64,000 bases of DNA, from NCBI GenBank assembly GCA_963693305.1, contig OY855905.1:44130895-44194894 (forward strand), in the 5' to 3' direction. The notes under the pieces are model-generated. The model did no database searches, was not told where the DNA came from, and saw nothing but the letters and a program-made list of their open reading frames with translations. A program made the translations under genes and the position numbers. The DNA comes from Meandrina meandrites. Its lineage: Eukaryota; Cnidaria; Anthozoa; Scleractinia; Meandrinidae. The stretch's first letter is position 1. Each line of letters starts with the position of its first letter. This document shows positions 11,130 through 25,390 of this stretch, piece after piece.

Positions 11130-11689
11130 TACTTCTACCAGGGTGACATATGATCGGTCGAAAAATGTCGCGTGAAGAGTGTTCAATACTGCCTGGGAAA
11201 ATGCAATGTTTCCCTGGGTAAACTGTTTCTCACGTGTACCTCGGGAAAATTTACCGACGTAAATTTAGCTGTTTAAGTGACTAAGAACGATCATAATTTC
11301 CCCAGCTACAACCCTCGGTGTGTTGCAGGGTCGTTCTGAAACCGCAGGTAAGTCTACACCAGGCGCACCATTTGCATGCGATTTGCGTCATGAATATCAA
11401 TGAAGATGGATTCCTTTAGACCTTAGGTGTGAGTATTGAACTTGAACAGAATGCCTGTAGCTTTGAGTCGAGCCCCATGTCTGCAACGTAGCAGACAGAT
11501 GATTTGACAATGCATCCGTTGGAAGCGGTGTCGACGGCTTCCTTTTCGGTTTGGAAAATAAACCGTTATATGCGTGAAAGCTAAGCGTCGCCGCACAAGC
11601 GTAAGGAAGAGGGAGCAGAGAGCAAACATCTCTGGGTCATCCATGTTTACAATCTAACTCAACCGGAAAATTTATCCATTAAGAGACGC

Positions 11690-12795
11690 TCTCTGTAATT
11701 TCGGTCTGGTCAATCTGGTTTGAAAAATAGATTTCGCTTGTTTCTTGTGTGTACTTATAATAAAACCACAATCCGCTTCACCAGATTATTTATTTTTCCC
11801 GAGTTTTTAAGGATTTTCGGTTCACCCCAACGAGCGCCAGTAACGACCAATGTCAGCGCTTTAATTTACCACAACTTTCAAGATAAATTAAACAAAAACG
11901 AATAACTTCACAAACAAACACCACAGCCAGTTATATTATGCCTCTTTGATTTATCACACCGACTTTCATGAACATTGAGTTCGAATCAAGCCAGCAGCAA
12001 GACATTGACGACACACCTGTCACACACCTTCATGAAACACGCGAAAACGGATCAGATTCAAACTGAAAAAGTGAGGCGGTCTATTTGAGTCAAACCAACG
12101 AAGCCGAAAAGTAGATACAAAAGACAATGTCACTACAGAAAGAAACCTTGTGGTATTGTCTTATTGAAATATTTATAGCTGTGCAAACTTGCCAAATTTC
12201 GACGATCGTCATGTTTGCTGCCATTTTGAGGTACTCGTCAGGACGAAGCGTTTCATCAACTTGCCTCGCAGGCGTATCTAAAACCATCAAAAACAAAGGA
12301 AAAGGTAATATAAAGGCATTACAGTTCAAATGAAAAAGTTAAAATCGTGTTTAAAAACGGAAACTAGACTTACATTTCAATCATTTCTCGAGATGAAAGA
12401 TAGTCTTCGCTGACTGGCTAATTTATAAGTGAATTCTGATTGGTTTAAATACTCCTAAACAAATATGGCGGACATAGCGGGTCCTAATGGAGTCGAATTT
12501 CATAACAATAGCGGCAACACACTGACATCATAAAATCTGAAATGGTAGGTTGCTGGAAATATAAAAGCGATAATCTTGTCCGTTTATTATTCAAATCAAT
12601 GTTCACCTGTTTTATCCCTTCTCCAGTAAAATTTTTAAGGTTCCATTTAATTTGTAAAGGTTCCATTTAATGCTTTTTTGGCAGTATGTGCTAGCGGATT
12701 TAATCTCAAGATCTACACCCTATTTAAAGGGCCAAACATTATGTACATAACATCTGAAATGATAGTATTGATATTTTGATCTGTAAAGCTGGTCA
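11690..12795. other. copy-1-specific segment without a supported gene
   Basis: Flanks align to copy 2 at about 50690 and 50810, but the interior does not. It includes a direct duplication of AGGTTCCATTTAAT around 12640-12671. Short opposed ORFs near 12090-12333 carry no recognised domain. It may be an insertion of an unknown element. Confidence 0.4.
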
Positions 12796-12947
12796 CCTTG
12801 TATTTCCCTAGGTAAAATTACCTCGTGTAGCTAGTGTGTAAGCACGTTTAAAATATGCGAGGTATGCTGATATATTTATGTAAATCCAATGTGCCAACAT
12901 GTCATGGAGCTATATATGCTGACCATGTAATCGATTGGATTCTCTAG

Positions 12948-13196
12948 TGTGGAGAAAATACTCGTCATCTACCAGCTGGTGCACCCTGTCTGGAAGAACT
13001 CTCATCAGCGCAGGAGAAGAAATAGATCATATTGAATGTCAGAAGAGCTGTCAGGCCATCTCAGGATGCAACGCCATTGAGTTTTGGGAGGCCATTGAGT
13101 TTTTGGCATGCTTCCAGTGCACAAATACGTCATTGGTAACACCTTACACTAACAAGAACGACTGGGCCTACCCAGTATATGTCTGGGTCCCCGAAG
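12948..13196 (+). CDS. cysteine-rich PAN/Apple-like exon C1
   Basis: A 249-bp exon between acceptor GATTGGATTCTCTAG and donor CCGAAGGTAAG, phase 1-1. It encodes about 83 residues from VWRKYSSSTSWCT to YPVYVWVPEG. Six cysteines fall as WCT, ECQKSC, GCNAIEFWE and CFQC, the same layout as exon B1, so B and C are tandemly related domains. Against its paralogue at 50951-51196 it contains a small internal duplication (AIEFWEAIEF) that adds one codon without losing the frame. It is the last module before the minisatellite, whose first bases begin about 170 bp downstream. An extracellular ligand- or glycan-binding role is an inference from the fold type. Confidence 0.65.
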
Positions 13197-13353
13197 GTAA
13201 GAAGGATGAAAATAATATTAATAAGACATCGAGTTTCCACATTTCCTATGATTCCTCGAGTTTTCGAGAAATCGTTAGTAAGAACACTAAATGCAGTATA
13301 ATTACAGTACAATCAGATGAATTTTTTATTTTCATTTTTTTTTTATTTGACAG

Positions 13354-13376
13354 CCCCAAATTACTTGCAATACTAA
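13354..13376 (+). other. possible terminal exon start at the array border
   Basis: A long pyrimidine tract ending TTTGACAG lies just before 13354. If exon C1 (phase 1 donor) were spliced here, the frame would read APNYLQY and then TAA at 13374-13376. Copy 2 has the same peptide and stop (51370-51392). The minisatellite would then be 3' UTR. This is inferred from phase only. Confidence 0.3.
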
Positions 13377-14800
13377 CGTTCCAATACTAACATTACTTAC
13401 ACTACTAACATTGTTGACAATACTGACACTACTTACAATACTAACATTACCTACCATACTAACATTTCTTACAGTACTAACATTGTTGACAATACTGACA
13501 CTACTTACAATACTAACATGTCTTACCGTACTAACATTGCTGACAGTACTGACACTACTTACAATACTGACATTACCAACCATACTAACATTTCTTACAG
13601 TACTAACATTGCTGACAATACTGACACTACTTACAATACTGACATTACCTACCATACTAACATTTCTTACAGTACTAACATTGTTGACAATACTGACACT
13701 ACTTACAATACTAACATTACCTACCATACTAACATTTCTTACAGTACTAACATTGCTGACAATACTGACACTATACTTACAATACTGACATTACCTACCA
13801 TACTAACATTTCTTACAGTACTAACATTGCTGACAATACTGACACTACTTACAATACTGACATTACCTACCATACTAACATTTCTTACAGTACTAACATT
13901 GCTGGCAATACTGACACTACTTACAATACTGACATTTCTTAAAGTACTAACATTGCTGACAATACTGACACTACTTACAATACTAACATTTCTTACAGTA
14001 GTAACATTGTTGACAATACTGACACTACTTACAATACTGACATTACCTACCATACTAACATTTCTTACAGTACTAACATTGCTGACAATACTGACATTAC
14101 CTACCATACTAACATTACCTACCATACTAACATTTCTTACAGTACTAACCTTGCTGACAATACTGACACTACTTACAATACTGACATTACCAACCATACT
14201 AACATTTCATACAGTACTAACATTGTTGACAATACTGACACTATACTTACAATACTGACATTACCTACCATACTAACATTTCTTACAGTACTAACATTGT
14301 TGACAATACTGACACAACTTACAATACTGACATTACCAACCATACTAACATTTCTTACAGTACAAACATTGCTGACAATACTGACACTACTTACAATACT
14401 GACATTACCAACCATACTAACATTTCTTACAGTACTAACATTGCTGACAATACTGACACTACTTACAATACTGACATTACCAACCATACTAACATTTCTT
14501 ACCGTACTAACATTGCTGCAATACTGACACTACTTACAATACTGACATTACCTACCATACTAACATTTCTTACAGTACTAACATTGCTGACAATACTGAC
14601 ACTACTTACAATACTGACATTACCTACCATACTAACATTTCTTACAGTACTAACATTGCTGACAAAACTGACACTACTTACAATACTGACATTACCTACC
14701 ATACTAACATTTCTTACAGTACTAACATTGCTGACAATACTGACACTACTTACAATACTGACATTACCTACCATACTAACATTTCTTACAGTACTAACAT

Positions 14801-17244
14801 TGCTGGCAAACTGACACTACTTACAATACTGACATTTCTTAAAGTACTAACATTGCTGACAATACTGACACTACTTACAATACTAACATTTCTTACAGTA
14901 GTAACATTGTTGACAATACTGACACTACTTACAATACTGACATTACCTACCATACTAACATTTCTTACAGTACTAACATTGCTGACAATACTGACATTAC
15001 CTAACATACTAACATTACCTACCATACTAACATTTCTTACAGTACTAACCTTGCTGACAATACTGACACTACTTACAATACTGACATTACCAACCATACT
15101 AACATTTCATACAGTACTAACATTGTTGACAATACTGACACTACTTACAATACTGACATTACCTACCATACTAACATTTCTTACAGTACTAACATTGTTG
15201 ACAATACTGACACTACTTACAATACTGACATTACCAACCATACTAACATTTCTTACAGTACAAACATTGCTGACAATACTGACACTACTTACAATACTGA
15301 CATTACCTACCATACTAACATTTCTTACAGTACTAACATTGCTGACAATACTGACACTACTTACAATACTGACATTACCTACCATACTAACATTTCTTAC
15401 AGTACTAACATTGCTGGCAAACTGACACTACTTACAATACTGACATTTCTTAAAGTACTAACATTGCTGACAATACTGACACTACTTACAATACTAACAT
15501 TTCTTACAGTAGTAACATTGTTGACAATACTGACACTACTTACAATACTGACATTACCTACCATACTAACATTTCTTACAGTACTAACATTGCTGACAAT
15601 ACTGACATTACCTAACATACTAACATTACCTACCATACTAACATTTCTTACAGTACTAACCTTGCTGACAATACTGACACTACTTACAATACTGACATTA
15701 CCAACCATACTAACATTTCATACAGTACTAACATTGTTGACAATACTGACACTACTTACAATACTGACATTACCTACCATACTAACATTTCTTACAGTAC
15801 TAACATTGTTAACAATACTGACACTACTTACAATACTGACATTACCAACCATACTAACATTTCTTACAGTACAAACATTGCTGACAATACTGACACTACT
15901 TACAATACTGACATTACCTACCATACTAACATTTCTTACAGTACTAACATTGCTGACAATACTGACACTACTTACAATACTGACATTACCTACCATACTA
16001 ACATTTCTTACAGTACTAACATTGCTGGCAAACTGACACTACTTACAATACTGACATTTCTTAAAGTACTAACATTGCTGACAATACTGACACTACTTAC
16101 AATACTAACATTTCTTACAGTAGTAACATTGTTGACAATACTGACACTACTTACAATACTGACATTACCTACCATACTAACATTTCTTACAGTACTAACA
16201 TTGCTGACAATACTGACATTACCTAACATACTAACATTACCTACCATACTAACATTTCTTACAGTACTAACCTTGCTGACAATACTGACACTACTTACAA
16301 TACTGACATTACCAACCATACTAACATTTCATACAGTACTAACATTGTTGACAATACTGACACTACTTACAATACTGACATTACCTACCATACTAACATT
16401 TCTTACAGTACTAACATTGTTAACAATACTGACACTACTTACAATACTGACATTACCAACCATACTAACATTTCTTACAGTACAAACATTGCTGACAATA
16501 CTGACACTACTTACAATACTGACATTACCTACCATACTAACATTTCTTACAGTACTAACATTGCTGACAATACTGACACTACTTACAATACTGACATTAC
16601 CTACCATACTAACATTTCTTACAGTACTAACATTGCTGGCAAACTGACACTACTTACAATACTGACATTTCTTAAAGTACTAACATTGCTGACAATACTG
16701 ACACTACTTACAATACTAACATTTCTTACAGTAGTAACATTGTTGACAATACTGACACTACTTACAATACTGACATTACCTACCATACTAACATTTCTTA
16801 CAGTACTAACATTGCTGACAATACTGACATTACCTAACATACTAACATTACCTACCATGCTAACATTTCTTACAGTACTAACCTTGCTGACAATACTGAC
16901 ACTACTTACAATACTGACATTACCAACCATACTAACATTTCATACAGTACTAACATTGTTGACAATACTGACACTACTTACAATACTGACATTACCTACC
17001 ATACTAACATTTCTTACAGTACTAACATTGTTGACAATACTGACACTACTTACAATACTGACATTACCAACCATACTAACATTTCTTACAGTACAAACAT
17101 TGCTGACAATACTGACACTACTTACAATACTGACATTACCAACCATACTAACATTTCTTACAGTACTAACATTGCTGACAATACTGACACTACTTACAAT
17201 ACTGACATTACCAACCATACTAACATTTCTTACCGTACTAACAT
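14801..17244 (+). repeat. 611-bp higher-order repeat, four tandem copies
   Basis: The landmark TGCTGGCAAACTGAC, which carries a 1-bp deletion, recurs at 14801, 15412, 16023 and 16634, exactly 611 bp apart (68 nine-mers minus one base). The copies differ by only a few bases, for example GTTGAC versus GTTAAC. A diverged fifth copy precedes them (about 13890-14516). Confidence 0.92.
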
Positions 17245-18705
17245 TGCTGCAATACTGACACTACTTACAATACTGACATTACCTACCATACTAACATTTC
17301 TTACAGTACTAACATTGTTGACAATACTGACACTACTTACAATACTGACATTACCTACCATACTAACATTTCTTACAGTACTAACATTGCTGACAAAACT
17401 GACACTACTTACAATACTGACATTACCTACCATACTAACATTTCTTACAGTACTAACATTGCTGACAATACTGACACTACTTACAATACTGACACTACTT
17501 ACAATACTAACATTTCTTACAGTACTAACATTGTTGACAATACTGACACTACTTAATATACTAACATTACCTACCATACTAACATTTCCTACAGTACTAA
17601 CATTGCTGACAATACTGACACTACTTACAATACTGACATTACCTACCATACTAACATTTCTTACAGTACTAACATTGCTGACAATACTGACACTACTTAC
17701 AATACTAATTAACATTTCTTACAGTACTAACATTGCTGACAATACTGACACTACTTACCATACTAACATTTCTTACAGTACTAACATTGCTGACAATACT
17801 GACACTACTTACAATACTAACATTTCTTACAGTACTAACATTGCTGACAATACTGACACTACTTACAATACTGACATTTCTTACAGTACTAACATTGTTG
17901 ACAATACTGACACTACTTACAATACTGACATTACCTACCATACTAACATTTCTTACAGTACTAACATTGCTGACAATACTGACACTACTTACAATACTAA
18001 CATTTCTTACAGTACTAACATTGCTGACAATACTGACACTACTTACAATACTGACATTTCTTACAGTACTAACATTGTTGACAATACTGACACTACTTAC
18101 AATACTGACATTACCTACCATACTAACATTTCTTACAGTACTAACATTGCTGACAATACTGACACTACTTACAATACTGACATTACCAACCATACTAACA
18201 TTTCTTACAGTACTAACATTGCTGACAATACTCACACTACTTACAATACTAACATTACCTACCATACTAACATTTCTTACAGTACTAACATTGCTGACAA
18301 TACTGACACTACTTACAATACTGACATTATCTACCATACTAACATTTCTTACAGTACTAACATTGCTGACAATACTGACACTACTTACAATACTGACATT
18401 TCTTACAGTACTAACATTGTTGACAATACTGACACTACTTACAATACTGACATTACCAACCATACTAACATTTCTTACAGTACAAACATTGCTGACAATA
18501 CTGACACTACTTACAATACTGACATTACCAACCATACTAACATTTCTTACAGTACTAACATTGCTGACAATACTGACACTACTTACAATACTAACATTTC
18601 TTACAGTACTAACATTGCTGACGATACTGACACTACTTACAATACTGACATTTCTTACAGTACTAACATTGTTGACAATACTGACACTACTTACAATACT
18701 GACAT

Positions 18706-19357
18706 TACCTACCATACTAACATTTCTTACAGTACTAACATTGCTGACAATAATCACACTACTTACAATACTAACATTTCTTACAGTACTAACATTGCTG
18801 ACAATACTGACACTACTTACAATACTGACATTTCTTACAGTACTAACATTGTTGACAATACTGACACTACTTACAATACTGACATTACCTACCATACTAA
18901 CATTTCTTACAGTACTAACATTGCTGACAATACTGACACTACTTACAATACTGACATTACCAACCATACTAACATTTCTTACAGTACTAACATTGCTGAC
19001 AATACTCACACTACTTACAATACTAACATTTAACCTACCATACTAACATTTCTTACAGTACTAACATTGCTGACAATAATCACACTACTTACAATACTAA
19101 CATTTCTTACAGTACTAACATTGCTGACAATACTGACACTACTTACAATACTGACATTTCTTACAGTACTAACATTGTTGACAATACTGACACTACTTAC
19201 AATACTGACATTACCTACCATACTAACATTTCTTACAGTACTAACATTGCTGACAATACTGACACTACTTACAATACTGACATTACCAACCATACTAACA
19301 TTTCTTACAGTACTAACATTGCTGACAATACTCACACTACTTACAATACTAACATTT
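18706..19357 (+). repeat. 326-bp higher-order repeat, two tandem copies
   Basis: A private AATAATCACACTAC variant and a 2-bp insertion (CATTTAACCTACC) recur 326 bp apart (36 nine-mers plus two bases), showing a local duplication inside the array. Confidence 0.8.
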
Positions 19358-22300
19358 AACCTACCATACTAACATTTCTTACAGTACTAACATTGCTGAC
19401 AATACTGACACTACTTACAATACTGACATTACCAACCATACTAACATTTCTTACAGTACTAACATTGTTGACAATACTGACACTACTTACAATACTGACA
19501 TTACCAACCATACTAACATTTCTTACAGTACTAACATTGCTGACAATACTGACACTATACTTACAATACTGACATTACCAACCATACTAACATTTCTTAC
19601 CGTACTAACATTGCTGCAATACTGACACTACTTACAATAATGACATTACCTACCATACTAACATTTCTTACAGTACTAACATTGCTGACAATACTGACAC
19701 TACTTACAATACTGACATTACCTACCATACTAACATTTCTTACAGTACTAACATTGCTGACAATACTGACACTACTTACAATACTGACATTACCTACCAT
19801 ACTAACATTTCTTACAGTACTAACATTGTTGACAATACTGACACTACTTACAATACTGACATTACCTACCATACTAACATTTCTTACAGTACTAACATTG
19901 CTGACAATACTGACACTACTTACAATACTGACACTACTTACAATACTAACATTTCTTACAGTACTAACATTGTTGACAATACTGACACTACTTAATATAC
20001 TAACATTACCTACCATACTAACATTTCTTACAGTACTAACATTGCTGACAATATTGACACTACTTACAATACTGACACTACTTACAATACTAACATTTCT
20101 TACAGTACTAACATTGTTGACAATACTGACACTACTTACAATACTAACATTACCTACCATACTAACATTTCTTACAGTACTAACATTGCTGACAATACTG
20201 ACACTACTTACAATACTGACACTACTTACAATACTAACATTTCCTACAGTACTAACATTGTTGACAATACTGACACTACTTACAATACTGACATTACCTA
20301 CCATACTAACATTTCTTAAAGTACTAACATTGCTGACAATACTGACACTACTTACAATACTGACACTACTTACAATACTAACATTTCTTACAGGACTAAC
20401 ATTGTTGACAATACTGACACTACTTACAATACTAACATTTCTTACCATACTAACATTGCTGCAATACTGACACTACTTACAATACTGACATTACCTACCA
20501 TACTAACATTTCTTACAGTACTAACATTGTTGACAATACTGACACTACTTACAATACTGACACTACTTACAATACTAACATTACTTACCGTACTAACATT
20601 TCTTACAGTACTAAAATTGTTGACAATACTGACACTACTTACAATACTGACACTACTTACAATACTGACATTACCTACCATACTAACATTTCTTACAGTA
20701 CTAACATTGCTGACAATACTGACACTACTTACAATACTGACATTACCTACCATACTAACATTTCTTACAGTACTAACATTGCTGACAATACTGACACTAC
20801 TTACAATACTGACATTACCTAACATACTAACATTTCTTACAGTACTAACATTGTTGACAATACTGACACTACTTACAATACTGACATTACCTACCATACT
20901 AACATTTCTTACAGTACTAACATTGCTGACAATACTGACACTACTTACAATACTGACATTACCTACCATACTAACATTTCTTACAGTACTAACATTGCTG
21001 ACAATACTGACACTACTTACAATACTGACATTACCTACCATACTAACATTTCTTACAGTACTAACATTGCTGACAATACTGACACTACTTACAATACTGA
21101 CATTACCTACCATACTAACATTTCTTACAGTACTAACATACTAACATTTCTTACAGTACTAACATTGTTGACAATACTGACACTACTTACAATACAGACA
21201 TTACCTACCATACTAACATTTCTTACAGTATTAACATTGCTGACAATACTGACACTACTTACAATACTGACATTTACTTACCATACTAACATTTCTTACA
21301 GTACTAACATTGTTGACAATACTGACACTACTTACAATACTGACATTACCTACCATACTAACATTTCTTACAGTACTAACATTGTTGACAATACTGACAC
21401 TACTTACAATACTGACATTACCTACCATACTAACATTTCTTACAGTACTAACATTGTTGACAATACTGACACTACTTACAATACTGACATTACCAACCAT
21501 ACTAACATTTCTTACAGTACTAACATTGCTGACAATACTGACACTACTTACAATACTGACATTACCTACCATACTAACATTTCTTACAGTACTAACATTG
21601 GTGACAATACTGACACTACTTACAATACTGACACTACTTACAATTCTAACATTTCTTACAGTACTGACATTGTTGACAATACTGACACTACTTACAATAC
21701 TGACATTACCAACCATACTAACATTTCTTACAGTACTAACATAAAAAATTGTTGACAATACTGACACTACTTACAATACTGACATTACCTACCATACTAA
21801 CATTTCCTACAGTAGTAACATTGCTGACAATACTGACACTACTTACAATACTGACATTACCTACCATACTAACATTTAATACAGTACTAACATTGCTGAC
21901 AATACTGACACTACTTACAATACTGACATTACCTACCATACTAACATGTCTTACCGTACTAACATTGCTGACAATACTGACACTACTTACAATACTGACA
22001 TTACCTACCATACTAACATTTCTTACAGTACTAACATTGCTGACAATACTAGCTGACACTACTTACAATACTAACATTTCTTACAGTACTAACATTGCTG
22101 ACAATACTGACACTACTTACCATACTAACATTTCTTACAGTACTAACATTGCTGACAATACTGACACTACTTACAAGACTAACATTTCTTACAGTACTAA
22201 CATTGCTGACAATACTGACACTACTTACAATACTGACATTTCTTACAGTACTAACATTGTTGACAATACTGACACTACTTACAATACTGACATTACCTAC

Positions 22301-24018
22301 CATACTAACATTTCTTACAGTACTAACATTGCTGACAATACTGACACTACTTACAATACTAACATTTCTTACAGTACTAACATTGCTGACAATACTGACA
22401 CTACTTACAATACTGACATTTCTTCCAGTACTAACATGGTTGACAATACTGACACTACTTACAATACTGACATTACCTACCATACTAACATTTCTTACAG
22501 TACTAACATTGCTGACAATACTGACACTACTTACAATACTGACATTACCAACCATACTAACATTTCTTACAGTACTAACATTGCTGACAATACTCACACT
22601 ACTTACAATACTAACATTACCTACCATACTAACATTTCTTACAGTACTAACATTGCTGACAATACTGACACTACTTACAATACTGACATTACCTACCATA
22701 CTAACATTTCTTACAGTACTAACATTGCTGACAATACTGACACTACTTACAATACTGACATTACCTACCATACTAACATTTCTTACAGTACTAACATTGC
22801 TGACAATACTGACACTACTTACAATACTAACATTTCTTAAAGTACTAACATTGTTGACAATACTGACACTACTTACAAAACTAACATTTCTTACAGTACT
22901 AACATTGCTGACAATACTGACACTACTTACAATACTTACATTACCTACCATACTAACATTTCTTACAGTACTAACATTGCTGACGATACGGACACTACTT
23001 ACAATACTGACATTACCTACCATACTAACATGTCTTACCGTACTAACATTGCTGACAATACGGACACTACTTACAATACTGACATTACCTACCATACTAA
23101 CATTTCTTACAGTACTAACATTGTTGACAATACTGACACTACTTACAATACTGACATTACCTACCATACTAACATTTCTTACAGTACTAACATTGCTGAC
23201 AATACTGACACTACTTATAATACTGACATTACCTACCATACTAACATTTCTTACAGTACTAACATTGCTGACAATACTGACACTACTTTCAATACTGACA
23301 CTACTTACAATACTGACATTACTTACCATACTAACATTTCTTACAATATTGACATTACCTACCATACTAACATTTCTTACAGTACTAACATTGCTGACAA
23401 TACTGACACTACTTACAATACTGACATTACCTACCATACTAACATTTCTTACAGTACTAACATTGGTGACAATACTGACACTACTTACAATACTGACATT
23501 ACCTACCATACTAACATTTCTTACAGTACTAACATTGCTGACAATACTGACACTACTTACAATACTAACATTTTTTACAGTACTAACATTGCTGACAATA
23601 CTGACACTACTTACAATACTGACATTTCTTACAGTACTAACATTGTTGACAATACTGACACTACTTACAATACTGACATTACCTACCATACTAACATTTC
23701 TTACAGTACTAACATTGCTGACAATACTGACACTACTTACAATACTGACATTTCTTACAGTACTAACATTGTTGACAATACTGACTTACAATACTGACAT
23801 TACCTACCATACTAACATTTCTTACAGTACTAACATTGCTGACAATACTGACACTACTTACAATACTGACATTACCTACCATACTAACATTTCTTCCAAT
23901 AATAACCTACTTTACAATACTAACATTACCTATAGCTAATTTTAATATATCTCTCTTTCCTTTCTTTAACAATGCTTATTTTTATTTTTTATCGAAGTAC
24001 ACAAAAAGCATTACTCAC

Positions 24019-24024
24019 AATAAA
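24019..24024 (+). other. AATAAA polyadenylation-like hexamer after array 1
   Basis: AATAAA about 90 bp past the end of the array. In copy 2 the matching site reads AATACA. It may be chance in AT-rich DNA. Confidence 0.25.
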
Positions 24025-24399
24025 GTTACATTACTACTTAAGTTACAATCGGCAAGGCTACTCTCATGACAATGTTGCATTCCAAAAGTTGCTTAAGTAA
24101 CACATACCCTAGTTTAAAAAAAGAAACAGTGCATACATTAAGTAAATAAAAGAAAGAAAAAGTATTTTCCACACTGAATTCTTCTTGTAGCTAAGAGTAA
24201 CGAGGAGGGCTAGGGAGCAGCATTGTTACAGCTCAAGATAGCTTCTTAATTTGAAATTTAAAAGCGAGTTTCCTAATATACACTTTTATGTTTAACCCTG
24301 TTTTAAATAGTTTTTTGTATGTAGGTAGTATTTGGCAAATAAGAGTGTATAATTGAGTTTCCTTATCAATTTATAAGAGCCTTGAGAGTAATTGCTTTT

Positions 24400-25390
24400 T
24401 TTTTCCTGAACATTATTTCTACGGGGATTGGCGAGAAGGAGGTGTCATTTTCTTTGTTGAACCACTTAATAACTTCCCAATAGAACTGAATTAATTTAAG
24501 AAAGTTTCACTTATTAAAGTCAGGTTCTTGACAAAATAAACAAAATATGTCGTCCTCTATAAGAAAGGTAGCTCTTTCATGGTCACAACTACTCTGTGGA
24601 TAAGTTTGAAATAAGATTCTTTTATTTTGTTTTCTTACGCGGCTAAAAAGATCATCTAATTGAAATTCTTCCGATTGTAAGTCTCGAGACAATTTCACTT
24701 CAGCCTTTATCTCTTGATTGTCTTTGTTAATTAGAAGCCAAATCCTTGTTCTTCATTTTGAGTAGGTCTATTACAGTATTTGGCGAGAGGTGGAAAACAT
24801 CTTCGGCTAGAAAGGTGCTTTTGTCGAGAGGTTTATCACTTGCCTTTTTAACAAGAATTTTTGGGATTGCTGAGACCACTTGCATATAAATCAGAAAATT
24901 ACATTTAAGCTCATACTTTTGGACAAATTCTGGATTAGTAAAAAAAAATTGCCATTGTCTCTTAAAAGATCTTGTATGAGGAAAACTCCTTTTTGGAACC
25001 AGTCTTCGTAAAATATGGTTTGATTTTCAATTAAAATTTCTTTGTTGTTGATTAATACTTATTTTTGCCCTTTCGTACATTTGAAGTTCCGAAAGGTCCG
25101 AAAAATACTGTAAAATAGACCTATAAAATAAAGATAAGCTAGTACGTTTCAGAAATTTTAATTTCATTGTAATTGCATCTTAACAAAAAATTTAGACCGC
25201 CAAAAAACATTTGGGGATCACCTTCCAGGATTTGTCATATGATTGGTAATTTTTTAACAGTCTTTATATCCAGTCTTGAGCTAGTTTCAGATGTTTGGCC
25301 ATAACTTCAACGCCTCGACGCCGACCTCCGTTATCATAATCGAGGACCAATGCTGTACGTTTTATTCTAACCTTCTTTTTTTCAAATAAA
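24400..25390 (-). pseudogene. decayed LINE ORF2 C-terminal region (copy 1)
   Basis: Minus-strand pieces in several frames read in order: RTALVLDYDNGG, GGLNFLLRCNYNEIK, NPEFVQKYELKCNFLIYMQV, DLFSRVRKQNKRILF, ERATFLIEDDIFCLFC, and FYWEVIKWFN. This order matches the region downstream of the RT in L1/Tx1-type non-LTR retrotransposon proteins, including the zinc-finger (zf-RVT) part with a FCLFC cysteine pair. Multiple stops and frame changes make it a relic. The 3' half also exists at 60370-61015 in the other duplicate, so the insertion predates the duplication. The 5' part is absent there. Confidence 0.6.

Larger units (their letters stand above)
13368..23932 (+). repeat. hierarchical minisatellite array 1 (9 bp / 72 bp)
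   Basis: About 10.5 kb built of 9-bp words of the form CTRACANTA. Eight variants make a 72-bp unit: CTAACATTG, CTGACAATA, CTGACACTA, CTTACAATA, CTGACATTA, CCTACCATA, CTAACATTT, CTTACAGTA. Units of 54 bp lack the CCTACCATA-CTAACATTT pair, and others gain or lose whole 9-mers, so length changes mostly in steps of nine. Occasional 1-2-bp indels shift the phase. Because nine is divisible by three, two plus-strand frames and one minus-strand frame stay open for hundreds of codons. It starts beside an acceptor-like site after exon C1 and ends at CCTATAGC, the same borders as array 2. Confidence 0.97.

Noticed and set aside
13368..23932. CRISPR array
   Set aside because: There are no unique spacers between constant repeats. 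All parts are variants of one 9-bp word, there are no cas genes and the context is eukaryotic.
24507..24698. A small independent gene on the minus strand
   Set aside because: Its residues continue, through frame changes, into LINE ORF2 blocks on both sides, so it is a fragment of that relic.
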